This document shows positions 8,922 through 16,733 of a stretch of 64,000 nucleotides of DNA, piece after piece. A model generated the notes under the pieces. That model saw only the letters and a program-made list of their open reading frames with translations, was not told the origin of the DNA and ran no database searches. The first letter of the stretch is position 1, and each line of letters starts with the position of its first letter. The DNA is from Desulfomicrobium orale DSM 12838 (lineage in GTDB: Bacteria > Desulfobacterota > Desulfovibrionia > Desulfovibrionales > Desulfomicrobiaceae): assembly GCF_001553625.1 (NCBI RefSeq), contig NZ_CP014230.1, positions 2,108,001 through 2,172,000 of the forward strand, given 5' to 3'. The position numbers and the translations under genes are program-made.

Positions 8922-9554
8922 TTACTGTCCGCTTTCAAACACGGTCAGCACGAACAGGCTTTCCTTCTCGAAAAATTCCTGCTCGATACGCCCGGCCAGA
9001 TTCTTGTCCATTTCCAACACTACCCTGGTCCGCGGATAAGGCCGTTCCTCTTGCCCGATGCGGACCTTGCGGATCATGCGGCCCTGCAAGTCCATCTCAC
9101 GGGCCAGGCCGGAGACCATCAGCACGCCGTCGAAGTCGCAGACCACGCGGGGCGGGGGAATCTTGTCGATGGTGAACAGGTCCGGCAGCACAGGGCCATC
9201 CAGGTGGATGCGGATGCGCTCGGCCGAGAAGGCGGACTCGAACTCCACCCTCACGATCCGGACGTTTTCAAAGGCCAGGCACCCGTTATCCCCTGTTTTC
9301 ATGGATGGCACGGACACGGTATCGCCCGGCGACAGCTGTCTGGAATACTGGATACCGGGGTTGAGGCGGGTGAAAGCCTCCCTGGCCTGGGCGTATTCCA
9401 GCATGGAGGACAGACAGTTATGCCGCAGCAGAAGCCCCCGGATGCTGTCCCCTTCCCGGACCTGATAGCGGACCACGCCGGGCTGGGCAAAGGCGGCGGC
9501 CGTCCACAGCAGAGTCGGCAGAACCAAGCTGAATATTCGTAAGGATGTGCGCAT
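8922..9554 (-). CDS. Secreted LysM-type protein with C-terminal AMIN-like domain
   Basis: About 210 residues. The start at 9554 gives a clear Sec signal peptide (MRTSLRIFSLVLPTLLWTAAAFA). A LysM-like peptidoglycan-binding motif follows (VREGDSIRGLLLRHN to SPGDTVSVP, about residues 30-85). The last 120 residues resemble an AMIN domain (VRIVRVEFESAFSAERIRI, then DLFTIDKIPPPRVVCDFDGV), known from periplasmic amidase and secretin partners. It probably binds the cell wall in the periplasm; there is no enzyme domain. Its 5' flank ends 138 bp upstream at an IS5-type element. Confidence 0.75.
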   Translation of the reverse strand: MRTSLRIFSLVLPTLLWTAAAFAQPGVVRYQVREGDSIRGLLLRHNCLSSMLEYAQAREAFTRLNPGIQYSRQLSPGDTVSVPSMKTGDNGCLAFENVRIVRVEFESAFSAERIRIHLDGPVLPDLFTIDKIPPPRVVCDFDGVLMVSGLAREMDLQGRMIRKVRIGQEERPYPRTRVVLEMDKNLAGRIEQEFFEKESLFVLTVFESGQ

Positions 9555-10245
9555 AGCGGTCCGTTGAAAAATGCCCCGCCAAGGTCGTTTCAGATTCTTC
9601 CGGCCATGCGGGCTGCTGCGGAGGTGAACCCGGAGAGTTCCAAAACAAAATCGTAAGCGGTCGAAGACTGCGGTTTGCGGTGTCCGGCCTAGGGTATGTT
9701 TGCAAACTATTTGATCCAAATCATTGAAGCTGCCAGATAAACGAAAGAGAGAAAGGTCTGGGAAAGCTTTTCATAACGTGTTGCTACTCTGCGGTATTCT
9801 TTTATTTTATTGAAAAAGCATTCAACAAGGTGCCGTTCCTTATAAAGATGACGATCATACTGAGGAGGTGTTTTACGATTTGAGCGTGGAGGAATAACTA
9901 CGGTACAGCCTCTTGATTCAAGGAGTTGAACCAATGGTTCGCTGTCATAACCTTTATCGGCAATAACAGTGCAATCACAAACCCCTTCGAGTAATTGCGG
10001 TGCAACACTGATATCCGCGCATTCGCCTCCCGTGAGGAAAAACGATACAGGGTTGCCGAGCGCGTCTACCTGTGCATGCAGCTTGGAGGTAAAACCTCCG
10101 CGACTGCGGCCCAAAGCTTGTCTGTGCTGCCCCCTTTTGCGCCAGCCGAATGTTTGTGGGCATGGATGCATGTACATCAATCATCACCGCTTCGAGATCG
10201 GGGTCAGACGCCAGAGCGAGAAAAAACTGCTTTCCAAAATCCTTT

Positions 10246-10967
10246 GGCTCTAGACCATCAGGTCTTTGTTCTTTGCCACCAAAAGTTTGAGGCTGGTGAG
10301 AAGTTGTGGCAGCGCCCGGTTGTAGCGCCATTCACACTCCTTGAGGTGGAGCTCGAAATTCTGCTTCACACCATTAAACTTTGCCAGGCGGCGTTTTGTA
10401 AAGCTCCAGAATGCTTCGATACCGTTGATGTGGACCGATTTTTCCGCAAAATGTCTGGATTTGTTGATGCGGAAGTGTTTGTCGTACCCCACATCCACCA
10501 GTCCGTCATAGCCTTTCCAGCAGTCGGAATGGATAATACTCTCAGGCGAAACCTTGCCCCTGATGATGGCTTGAAGCGTTTTGGCCGAGCAGTCCGTGAC
10601 CAGCTCTGTGTAAACGGCTCCATCACGCTCATAGATGCCGAAGACCGATTGTTTAAGCGTGCCCCGTCCCCTTTTTCGGGGGCTTGGCCGCTCACGAACC
10701 CGGGCGGGGCCAAAAAAACTTTCATCAACCTCAACCACACCGAGTATTTGCTCTTTTTTGGATACTTGGTGGAGATAAATCAACCGCCTGAAGGCCAGAA
10801 AGTACCTATTCACGGTTTTTCTGTTCAACTTCAGGAGCAGAGCGGTTCTGGTAGCGTCAATGTCGATGCAAAAGCATTCAATGATTTTTCCGACTTTATA
10901 TCGACTTAATCTGCTGTTTTCAAACATTTTTCTAGCCTATCAGACGATAGTCTGATGGTCTAGAGCC
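10246..10967 (-). mobile_element. IS1595-family insertion sequence, lineage B
   Basis: A 722-bp element with perfect 15-bp terminal inverted repeats: GGCTCTAGACCATCA at 10246-10260 and TGATGGTCTAGAGCC at 10953-10967. It is flanked by a direct repeat ATCCTTT (10239-10245 and 10968-10974), close to the family's 8-bp target duplication. It sits inside the transposase gene of the IS5-type element and carries one intact transposase gene. It is therefore the youngest layer of this stack. Confidence 0.9.
10250..10927 (-). CDS. IS1595-family transposase, intact
   Basis: 225 residues. N-terminal helix-turn-helix (TALLLKLNRKTVNRYFLAF), then the DDE/ISXO2-like catalytic domain with GVVEVDESFFG (first Asp), IIHSDCWKGYDG (second Asp) and HINGIEAFWSFTKRRL (last acidic position as Glu), ending with the C-terminal ELHLKECEWRYN block. 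Unlike lineage A (5842-6514) the frame is uninterrupted, so this copy could be active. Start ATG at 10927; the stop lies inside the left inverted repeat. Confidence 0.9.
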   Translation of the reverse strand: MFENSRLSRYKVGKIIECFCIDIDATRTALLLKLNRKTVNRYFLAFRRLIYLHQVSKKEQILGVVEVDESFFGPARVRERPSPRKRGRGTLKQSVFGIYERDGAVYTELVTDCSAKTLQAIIRGKVSPESIIHSDCWKGYDGLVDVGYDKHFRINKSRHFAEKSVHINGIEAFWSFTKRRLAKFNGVKQNFELHLKECEWRYNRALPQLLTSLKLLVAKNKDLMV

Positions 10968-11164
10968 ATCCTTTTATCTGCCAACGTCGAAAGCGGGAAT
11001 ATACGGCATTCCATGAACCATACTCTTCCGGCAGGGCCCTCCAGGAAGCCCCGGTGCGCAGCAACCAGATGATTATTGCATTTATGAATGTTCGTTTATC
11101 TTTGGCCGGACGGCCGCCTTTGGGTGAACCCTCGAGCGGCAGAAAAGTTTGCAAACACACCCTA

Positions 11165-11383
11165 GGCTCAGTCCTCATTAATTGAGATAGAAAATGATGG
11201 AAGCGGCGAGGCATAGAGCTGAAAAGAAGGTATGTGCGCAGCGGTCATAACGCATGGCTATTCTCCGCCAATCCTTGATCCTGCCAAACATGATCTCAAT
11301 CTTATGCCACTGTTTATACAAATTTTTATCGTAAGAGATGGGCCTCTTTCGGTTCTTTCTGGGAGGGATGCAAGGCGTAATAC
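11165..11383 (-). mobile_element. IS5-family lineage B remnant (one end only)
   Basis: These 219 bp are the transposase 3' end plus terminal repeat of the same IS5-type lineage found complete at 14863-15706. Both start GGCTCAG(G/T)CCTCATTAATTG and share the AATGA(C/T)GGAAG block that follows. It is cut by the left end of IS3 copy 2. Here the catalytic-Glu stretch is in frame (HKIEIMFGR on the minus strand), whereas the complete copy has lost it, so the two diverged after separate insertions. Confidence 0.85.
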
Positions 11384-11443
11384 AGAAGTGGTCCCCATAG
11401 TTTGGACAGTTAGCAGCTGTTTCTTAGCTTATCTTTTTCCTCA

Positions 11444-12292
11444 TCATGCTGCCTTTAACAGCCCTTCATGGTAACAACGCTTCGGGCTTCTCCCGCCCAA
11501 ACTGCTGTGAGGCCGAGTCTGGTTGTAAAAGTCGATCCATCTGCCGATGCCGGTGCGGGCTTCCGAGCCGGTTTCATATGCGTTCAGGTACACGTTCTCG
11601 TATTTGAGTGAGCGCCAGAGGCGTTCGATAAATACGTTGTCCAGCCAGCGGCCCCGGCCGTCCATGGAAATGCGGATTCCCTTATCTCGCAGGATGTTGG
11701 TAAAGGCAAAGCTGGTAAACTGACTGCCCTGGTCGGTGTTGAAGATATCGGGTTTGCCATATTTCGCCACGGCCTCTTCCAGAGCCGAGGCGCAAAAATC
11801 CGTGTCCATGGTGTTTGAGAGCCGCCAGGACAGCACTTTGCGGCTGTACCAGTCCATGATGGCCACCAGATAGAGAAAACCTTTGCGCATGGGGATGCAG
11901 GTAATATCCGCACACCAGACCTGATTGCTCCGATCTATGGTCAAGTCGCGCAACAGGTAGGGATAGTGTTTGTGTTCCGGGTTCGGAACACTGGTTTTCG
12001 GCTTCTGGTACACCGCCATGAGACCCCTCAACCGCATCAGACGGCGGACGCGCTTTCTGCCAGCGTTGTATCCCAGCGACACCATGTAACGACGCATCTG
12101 GCGCACTCCAAGAAACGGCCATTCCGTGAAAGCACGGTCGATTTCCTGCATTACTGTGAGGTTTATGGCCGATTCTCCGGCTCTTTTGTAATACAGGCTG
12201 GAACGGGCGACTTTGAGCAGAATACACTGCCGGACAACGCTGAGCTTCACATGGCCCGAATTGACCATGCTTTGCCTGCGGGAGACGCTCAC
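11444..12292 (-). CDS. IS3-family transposase OrfB (DDE integrase), copy 2
   Basis: Same 282-residue DDE transposase as in copy 1, with the Asp, Asp and Glu motifs at the same places (ADITC, TDQGSQF, IERLWRSLKYE). GTG start overlapping the OrfA stop. No lesion visible in this gene. Confidence 0.9.
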   Translation of the reverse strand: MSVSRRQSMVNSGHVKLSVVRQCILLKVARSSLYYKRAGESAINLTVMQEIDRAFTEWPFLGVRQMRRYMVSLGYNAGRKRVRRLMRLRGLMAVYQKPKTSVPNPEHKHYPYLLRDLTIDRSNQVWCADITCIPMRKGFLYLVAIMDWYSRKVLSWRLSNTMDTDFCASALEEAVAKYGKPDIFNTDQGSQFTSFAFTNILRDKGIRISMDGRGRWLDNVFIERLWRSLKYENVYLNAYETGSEARTGIGRWIDFYNQTRPHSSLGGRSPKRCYHEGLLKAA

Positions 12293-12572
12293 CGCTTCCC
12301 CCAGGCTTCGGCTAAAAAATCTCGTTCCACGGTAAGCTGACCGATTTTGGCATGAAGCATCTGGAGCTGTTTTTCTCTCCTGACCTCTTCGGTCTTGATT
12401 TCACCGGCAAAGATGCCCGCAGCCGATTCCTTGAGCTGCTTCACCCACTTGTGGATGAGCGTCTGATGAACGCCGAACTCGGAACTGAGTCGGCAATGGT
12501 TTTCTCGCCGCAAAGGGCGGCCAGGGCCACTTTGGCCTTGAAAGCGGGAGCGTGGTTCTTTCGGTTGGACAT
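12289..12572 (-). pseudogene. IS3-family OrfA, frameshifted, copy 2
   Basis: Starts at ATG 12572 with the same sequence as copy 1 and carries the identical one-base loss (ATTGCCGACTCAGTT). The helix-turn-helix half is thus out of frame with the start codon. The conserved second half (VHQTLIHKWVKQLK through VERDFLAEAWGKR) is intact in the shifted frame. Confidence 0.8.
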
Positions 12573-12634
12573 GTGTGTTCTCCTTGGCTGGTTGAGTAGC
12601 TACCACGCCTGGCCGAATCTTGGGGACCACCTCT

Positions 12635-12778
12635 GATCCTCGCTTCTCCGGCTTGCCACGACGTTGCTGCCTGATGCGTCAGTGCTGTCTGGCCGGCGTC
12701 GAGGATGAGCCGCGTGCCGATCATGACAAAGGGAATGCCCAGTGCCAGCAGCAGCCACTTGCGCAGGCTTCGGAGCAC
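12635..12778 (-). pseudogene. DUF3592-family membrane protein, 5' half of a split gene
   Basis: Starts with GTG at 12778, overlapping the last base of the HMA-protein stop (TAGTG), so it was translationally coupled to that gene. It encodes a first transmembrane helix (LRKWLLLALGIPFVMIGTRL) and the linker TSWQAGEARI, the place where DUF3592 proteins usually show a W-x-x-x-x-G/A-x-I/V pattern, and then runs into IS3 copy 2. The missing C-terminal half is at 7808-8067 on the plus strand. Confidence 0.7.
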
Positions 12779-12978
12779 TACAGTTCCGCTTCGAAGCCGA
12801 GATCGCGAATAGTCTGGACCACGGCTTTCAGGTCCACTTCAGGGGCTGCGTCGAAAGACGCCTGACCGGGGGAAAGAGAGACCTGGACGTTGGAGATGCC
12901 GGGAATGGCGTTCAGCGCCTTAGTCACGGAGCCGGTGCAGTGGCCGCAGGACATGCCAGAAATGCGGATAGTGGTCAT
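12778..12978 (-). CDS. Heavy-metal-associated (HMA) domain protein, copper-chaperone-like
   Basis: 66 residues forming a single ferredoxin-like HMA domain: metal site GMSCGHC near the N-terminus (two Cys bind Cu(I)), then SVTKALNAIPGISNVQVSLS and the closing strand of the fold. The start at 12978 follows AGGAGGTTCTC. It probably shuttles copper to a P-type ATPase in the cytoplasm, but no such ATPase is in the window. The downstream coupled gene was the DUF3592 protein, now broken. Confidence 0.88.
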   Translation of the reverse strand: MTTIRISGMSCGHCTGSVTKALNAIPGISNVQVSLSPGQASFDAAPEVDLKAVVQTIRDLGFEAEL

Positions 12979-13117
12979 GAGAACCTCCTTTTTCGGAGAT
13001 CCATGTCCCAAAGCGGTCCGGGCCGCAACCCGGACTTCTGGACAGGGGCGGGGTTCTGGGACAAGAAACCCCGAGCGGCCTGTCCGGCCGGACGCATCAC
13101 GTTATTTGAGGAGAGAC

Positions 13118-13951
13118 ATGTTGTTCCGTCACGCAAAGAAAAAAACGATCCGCAGGAAATCTCCTGCCTCCGTGGCTGAGGAGTATTGGAAAAGATATCG
13201 CATCCGTCTCAAGGATGCCGAAGCCGTGCGCGGTATTGCCCGGGCTGGGCAACTGGTGGTCCAGACGCTGGAGATGGCCGCCGGGCACATCCGGCCGGGT
13301 GTGTCCACCGAAGAATTGAACACGCTGGTCCACGAATTCACCCTGACTCATGGGGCCGTGCCCGCGCCTCTTGATTATCACGGTTTTCCCAAGAGCGTGT
13401 GCGTGTCCGTCAACAACGAGGTCTGCCACGGCATTCCCGGTCCGCGCCAACTGGCCGAGGGAGATATCGTGAACATCGATGTGACCAGCATCCTGGATGG
13501 CTGGTTTGCCGACGCCAACCGCACGTTTCTGGTGGGAAAGACTGACCCCGAGGCGGAACGTCTGGTGGATGTCACCCGGCAGTGCCTGGCTCTGGGAATA
13601 TCCGCCGTACGCCCCGGCGCGACTCTGGGAGACGTAGGACACGCCATCCAGACCCATGCCGAAAACGCCGGTTTCTCCGTGGTGCGGGAGCTGGTCGGCC
13701 ACGGCGTGGGGCATGCCTTTCACGAACAGCCGCAGGTGCCGCATACCGGGCGGCCGGGGCAGGGCATTGTACTGGTTCCGGGCATGGTCTTTACCATTGA
13801 ACCCATGATCAACGCAGGCGGCTGGCCCACCAAACGTCTGGACGACGGCTGGACGGTGGTCACGGCGGACGGGTCCCTTTCGGCCCAGTTCGAGCAGACC
13901 GTGCTGGTCACGGACAAGGGCGTGCGAAGCCTTACGCCTTTCGAATTATGA
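13118..13951 (+). CDS. map: Type I methionine aminopeptidase
   Basis: 277 residues. Removes the initiator methionine from nascent proteins with two metal ions. The pita-bread fold ligands are all visible: Asp in VNIDVTSILDGWFADANRTF (two Asp), His in VGHGVGHAFHEQP, Glu in PGMVFTIEPM and Glu in FEQTVLVT. An N-terminal extension of about 30 basic residues (MLFRHAKKKTIRRKSP) precedes the core and may contact the ribosome. Start chosen at ATG 13118 with GAGGAGAGAC before it; longer open frame upstream overlaps the HMA gene antisense and is not used. Confidence 0.93.
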   Translation: MLFRHAKKKTIRRKSPASVAEEYWKRYRIRLKDAEAVRGIARAGQLVVQTLEMAAGHIRPGVSTEELNTLVHEFTLTHGAVPAPLDYHGFPKSVCVSVNNEVCHGIPGPRQLAEGDIVNIDVTSILDGWFADANRTFLVGKTDPEAERLVDVTRQCLALGISAVRPGATLGDVGHAIQTHAENAGFSVVRELVGHGVGHAFHEQPQVPHTGRPGQGIVLVPGMVFTIEPMINAGGWPTKRLDDGWTVVTADGSLSAQFEQTVLVTDKGVRSLTPFEL

Positions 13952-14005
13952 GGCCGGAACGGAGCCGTGTATTTTTTGTCTTTGCGGGAGTTTTGTCCCG
14001 CCTGA

Positions 14006-14626
14006 TCACCCGGAGAGCCGCTTCAGATCTTCCGGGAAGTTGATATTGAAGAAAAACGGCTCGTCCTCTTCACCGTAGGGCAGATGATGGCGCAGGCGTT
14101 CCGGCACAAGGCGGCTCAGCTTGTATTCATGCCGGGCCAGACCATCTTCCAGAAGGGGCAGGACGGCCGGTTCGTAGATGGCCACCAATGCCTCGATGAA
14201 ACCAGTGCGCTGCTGCAGCCAGGTGGTCATGACACAGTGCCCGGGCCGTTCTTCGCGGGCAGCCATGAGCCGGGTGATGAAGCTGTCTCGCAGAAAGGGC
14301 TGGTCGCAGGCCAGAACAAAAAGCGGCCGCTTCAGCTGCCGCAGGGCCGTGACGATTCCTCCGACCGGTCCTACGCGGGGTGTCTGGTCCACGATGATGG
14401 GCATATCCAGGTGGATGGTTTGGGGGTGCCGACAGGAGATGAACACCGGGGCGCAGCGGCGGGAGAGCAGTCCGGACGAGCGCTCCAGGAGAGTCTGGCC
14501 TTCATGAACGAGAACGGTTTTGTCCCGGCCCAGACGGGAGGACTCGCCTCCGGCCAGAATCAACCCGGTCAGGTACGAAGCGGCGGAAGGCTGGCGGTTG
14601 GAGATGGCCGTGTGGCTGGTTTTCAT
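14006..14626 (-). CDS. mobA: Molybdenum cofactor guanylyltransferase
   Basis: 206 residues. Attaches GMP to molybdopterin, giving MGD for enzymes such as formate dehydrogenase. The nucleotidyltransferase signature LILAGGESSRLGRDK sits after a 20-residue N-terminal tail. VGPVGGIVTAL and the metal-binding VLACDQPFL follow, and the C-terminal INFPEDL segment is typical of MobA. ATG at 14626 is chosen because upstream codons run into the tRNA side without a ribosome-binding site. It stands alone, convergent with map. Confidence 0.88.
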   Translation of the reverse strand: MKTSHTAISNRQPSAASYLTGLILAGGESSRLGRDKTVLVHEGQTLLERSSGLLSRRCAPVFISCRHPQTIHLDMPIIVDQTPRVGPVGGIVTALRQLKRPLFVLACDQPFLRDSFITRLMAAREERPGHCVMTTWLQQRTGFIEALVAIYEPAVLPLLEDGLARHEYKLSRLVPERLRHHLPYGEEDEPFFFNINFPEDLKRLSG

Positions 14627-14709
14627 CGCCGAGATATTACTGCCTCTCCGGGCAGGGCACAACGCCCTTGACGCTGGCCGGAGCATGCAGTAGCTCCGGC
14701 ATCTCTCGG

Positions 14710-14785
14710 GCGGGAGTAGCTCAATGGCTAGAGCATCAGCCTTCCAAGCTGAGGGTTGCGGGTTCGAGTCCCGTTTCCCGCTCCA
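14710..14785 (+). tRNA. tRNA-Gly (anticodon TCC)
   Basis: A 76-nt cloverleaf with encoded CCA. The acceptor stem GCGGGAG pairs with TTCCCGC, D arm AGCTCAATGGCTAGAGC, anticodon loop CTTCCAA with TCC at the centre, T arm GCGGGTTCGAGTCCCGT, discriminator T as in bacterial glycine tRNAs. It reads GGA/GGG codons. An IS5-type element sits 77 bp downstream. I found no duplicated tRNA 3' end that would mark it as the attachment site of the conjugative element. Confidence 0.97.
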
Positions 14786-14801
14786 GAATTTTCAGGTTCA
14801 G

Positions 14802-14835
14802 GCCGTGCCGCAGTAATGTGGCGCGGCTTTTTATT
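14802..14835 (+). terminator. Rho-independent terminator after tRNA-Gly
   Basis: GCCGTGCCGC-AGTAAT-GTGGCGCGGC forms an imperfect GC-rich hairpin, followed by TTTTTATTT. Its place 17 bp after the tRNA end fits transcription termination of the tRNA unit. Confidence 0.75.
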
Positions 14836-14862
14836 TCTGTATTGCCGGACTACACGGTTTTA

Positions 14863-15706
14863 GGCTCAGGCCTCATTAATTGTAAAAATCAGGAAAGTTG
14901 GTTAGTTGTGCTCAGGGAGGACGCCATGAGCCAACTTTTCTACCTTTCTGCCGAACAACTGGAGCGTATCAAGCCTTTCTTTCCACTTTCACACGGCATT
15001 CCACGCGTCGATGACCTGAAAGTCATAAGCGGAATCATTTATGTCATCAAACATGGCCTGCAATGGAAAGATGCGCCGCGTGAGTATGGCCCGTATAAAA
15101 CGCTGTACAATCGTTTTTTGCGCTGGAGCCGGATGGGCGTCTTCAACAATATTTTTACCGAATTGGCAAAAACAGCGGGACAGGATGGCCAGGTGATGAA
15201 CGATGCAACCCACCTCAAGGCGCATCGAACCGCCGCCAGTTTGCTCAAAAAAGGGCTCTTTCCCGCTGCATCGGACGCACAAAGGGCGGTCTGAACTCCA
15301 AACTCCATGCCCTTTGCGACGGCCACGGCAGGCCCCTGGCCATGACGCTCACAGAAGGCCAGGTGAGCGACTACAAAGGAGCCGCCCTGCTTATGGACGC
15401 CATAGATGCTTTGCCCGAGGCCAGGGAGCTGCTGGCGGACCGTGGCTATGACGCCGACTGGTTCCGCAATGCCCTGCGTGCCAGAGGCATTACGCCCTGC
15501 ATCCCGCCCAGAAGGAGCCGGAAGAGACCCTGCTCGTACGATAAAGATCTGTATAAACAGCGGCACAAGATCTTTGGTCATGTTTGGCAGGATCAAGGAC
15601 TGGCGGAGAATAGCCATGCGTTATGACCGCTGCGCGCATACCTTCTTTTCAGCTCTGTGCCTCGCGGCTTCCGTCATTTTCTATCTCAATTAATGAGGCC
15701 TGAGCC
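14863..15706 (+). mobile_element. IS5-family insertion sequence, lineage B, complete but inactivated
   Basis: 844 bp with perfect 20-bp inverted repeats GGCTCAGGCCTCATTAATTG (14863-14882) and its complement (15687-15706), flanked by TA on both sides. Two overlapping reading frames are joined at a slippery run, as in frameshifting IS5/IS427-type elements. A second, unprogrammed lesion removes the catalytic Glu. A truncated relative is at 11165-11383. Confidence 0.88.
14926..15693 (+). pseudogene. IS5-family transposase (orfA/orfB), disabled
   Basis: orfA starts at 14926 (MSQLFYLSAEQLERIKPFF) and stops at 15294. orfB is reached by a -1 shift at the A6-G3 run CTCAAAAAAGGGCTC near 15250, giving RCIGRTKGGLNSKLHALCDG and LLADRGYDADWF (second Asp). 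Near 15570 the stretch that should read HKIE(N/I)MFGRIKDW is altered (KIFGHVWQDQG in frame): one extra base and a changed codon remove the catalytic Glu, and MFGRIKDWRRIAMRYD continues in another frame. The first shift looks programmed; the second is a mutation. Confidence 0.8.
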
Positions 15707-15746
15707 TAGAGCCTAAAGAATATCCTGCGCCAAGGAAGCATAATAA

Positions 15747-16457
15747 ATGGACAACCTGCCAGATAAAACAAGCCGGATGCCTCTGCCGCTTCGCTGGATA
15801 CTGGGATTCACCATATTTTGCGCCATCATCATGGCGCTTTTTATTTTCTTCTTCCGTGGCGCGGGGCTGGCCTATATTTTCTATGAAATCCTGCTTCTTA
15901 TGGGGCTTTTCTGGGTTGTTTGTATGTACCCCTTTCTGATCTGGGCGGCTGTGGATTTCGCAAAACGTACCGGCCGCAGCGGCAAGCGCTGGGGTTTTGG
16001 CGCGGCCATTGGCTTGTATCTTCTGGTCTTCTGGGACCAGATACCCACGTATGTACTGCACAAATATTACTGTGCCACGGAAGCAGGGGTATGGGTATAT
16101 AAAACACCGGAGCAATGGAAAGCTGAAAACCCAGGCGTTGCGGAAACACTGACGTGGAAAGATTTATCTGATAATTATCGTGATGGTAAGAAAATATGGT
16201 ATGTCTTCAACGAGCGCTTTCACTGGATAATAATGGAAAAATCTAACCCTATTTTTCCTGTTAGGAGGAGGATTGAAACAGTTGAAGATGTAAAAACTGG
16301 AGAGATTGTCCTGAAGAAGGTTGTTGTTAATTCGGGTTATCCTGGAGAGATGCATCCTCGAAAGGTGTTTATTGGATGTGAGAGGTGTGATCCTGATTGG
16401 AAAATATTTAGTAAATATCTATCTGAATTTCAAGAATTAGGAAGGAACGTAAAATGA
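15747..16457 (+). CDS. Membrane protein of unknown function, coupled to the lipase-like gene
   Basis: 236 residues I do not recognise. Three hydrophobic segments fill the first 105 residues (about 17-36, 40-63 and 78-100). The C-terminal 130 residues are soluble, with many aromatic and charged residues and a CERC motif near the end. Ribosome-binding site AAGGAAG before the ATG. The stop overlaps the start of the lipase-like gene (ATGA, 16454-16457), so the two are translationally coupled. The arrangement would suit an immunity or secretion partner of the lipase, but this is inference only. Confidence 0.65.
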   Translation: MDNLPDKTSRMPLPLRWILGFTIFCAIIMALFIFFFRGAGLAYIFYEILLLMGLFWVVCMYPFLIWAAVDFAKRTGRSGKRWGFGAAIGLYLLVFWDQIPTYVLHKYYCATEAGVWVYKTPEQWKAENPGVAETLTWKDLSDNYRDGKKIWYVFNERFHWIIMEKSNPIFPVRRRIETVEDVKTGEIVLKKVVVNSGYPGEMHPRKVFIGCERCDPDWKIFSKYLSEFQELGRNVK

Positions 16458-16733
16458 AGTCATATTACGATTTTTCATCTATTTCTGAAGTAAGCTATGT
16501 TGATTTTTCTGGTGTCAATATAAATAATGATGCTCAAGTTGGCGCTGCACTTCAGGACAAAGATCGCGATGGCAGGTTTTCGCCTATTCAGGCCGTTAAT
16601 TTTGTTTCAAAGTGGGATATAAAGGCTCACACGCCCAATACGGAAAGCGGCTATTCGTCCACAGTGTTCAAAAGCAAGACCGGCGCCAACTATGTTCTGG
16701 AGTTCCGAGGCACGGAGCCCAGCGACATTGGCG

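Larger units (their letters stand above)
9707..11157 (-). pseudogene. IS5-family (IS427-group-like) transposase, broken
   Basis: The N-terminal half reads GGRPAKDKRTFINAIIIWLL and GSWNAVYSRFRRWQIKG up to 10968, where the IS1595-type element is inserted. Beyond it the gene resumes at 10245 and continues to VIADKGYDSEPLVQLL and the DDE end HLVECFFNKIKEYRRVATRYEK. Deleting the insert restores the join, but two further frame changes are needed (near a T6 run at about 10210 and near 10170), and the usual N-terminal 15-20 residues are missing next to the inverted repeat. Not functional. Confidence 0.8.
9693..11161 (-). mobile_element. IS5-family insertion sequence, lineage A, interrupted by an IS1595-type element
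   Basis: Outer ends are GGTATGTTTGCAAACT at 9693 and its near-perfect inverse AGTTTGCAAACACACC ending at 11161, each flanked by CTAG (9689-9692 and 11162-11165), the target typical of the IS427 group. Removing the nested IS1595 element and one copy of its duplication leaves about 740 bp, short for the group. The element landed exactly at the edge of an older IS5-type element of lineage B, whose remnant starts at 11165. Confidence 0.85.
11384..12634 (-). mobile_element. IS3-family insertion sequence, copy 2
   Basis: 1251 bp, differing from copy 1 by only a couple of bases near the right end (CGCCTGGCC versus CACCTGTCC). Ends are AGAAGTGGTCCCCA (11384) and TGGGGACCACCTCT (12634). It truncates the IS5 lineage B remnant on the left and abuts the 5' half of the DUF3592 gene on the right. 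As in copy 1, no target duplication is seen. Both copies have the same orientation. Confidence 0.9.

Noticed and set aside
14710-14785. tRNA-Gly as the attachment site of the conjugative element
   Set aside because: No second copy of the tRNA 3' end is visible near the right end of the element (43.2-43.9 kb) or elsewhere in the window.
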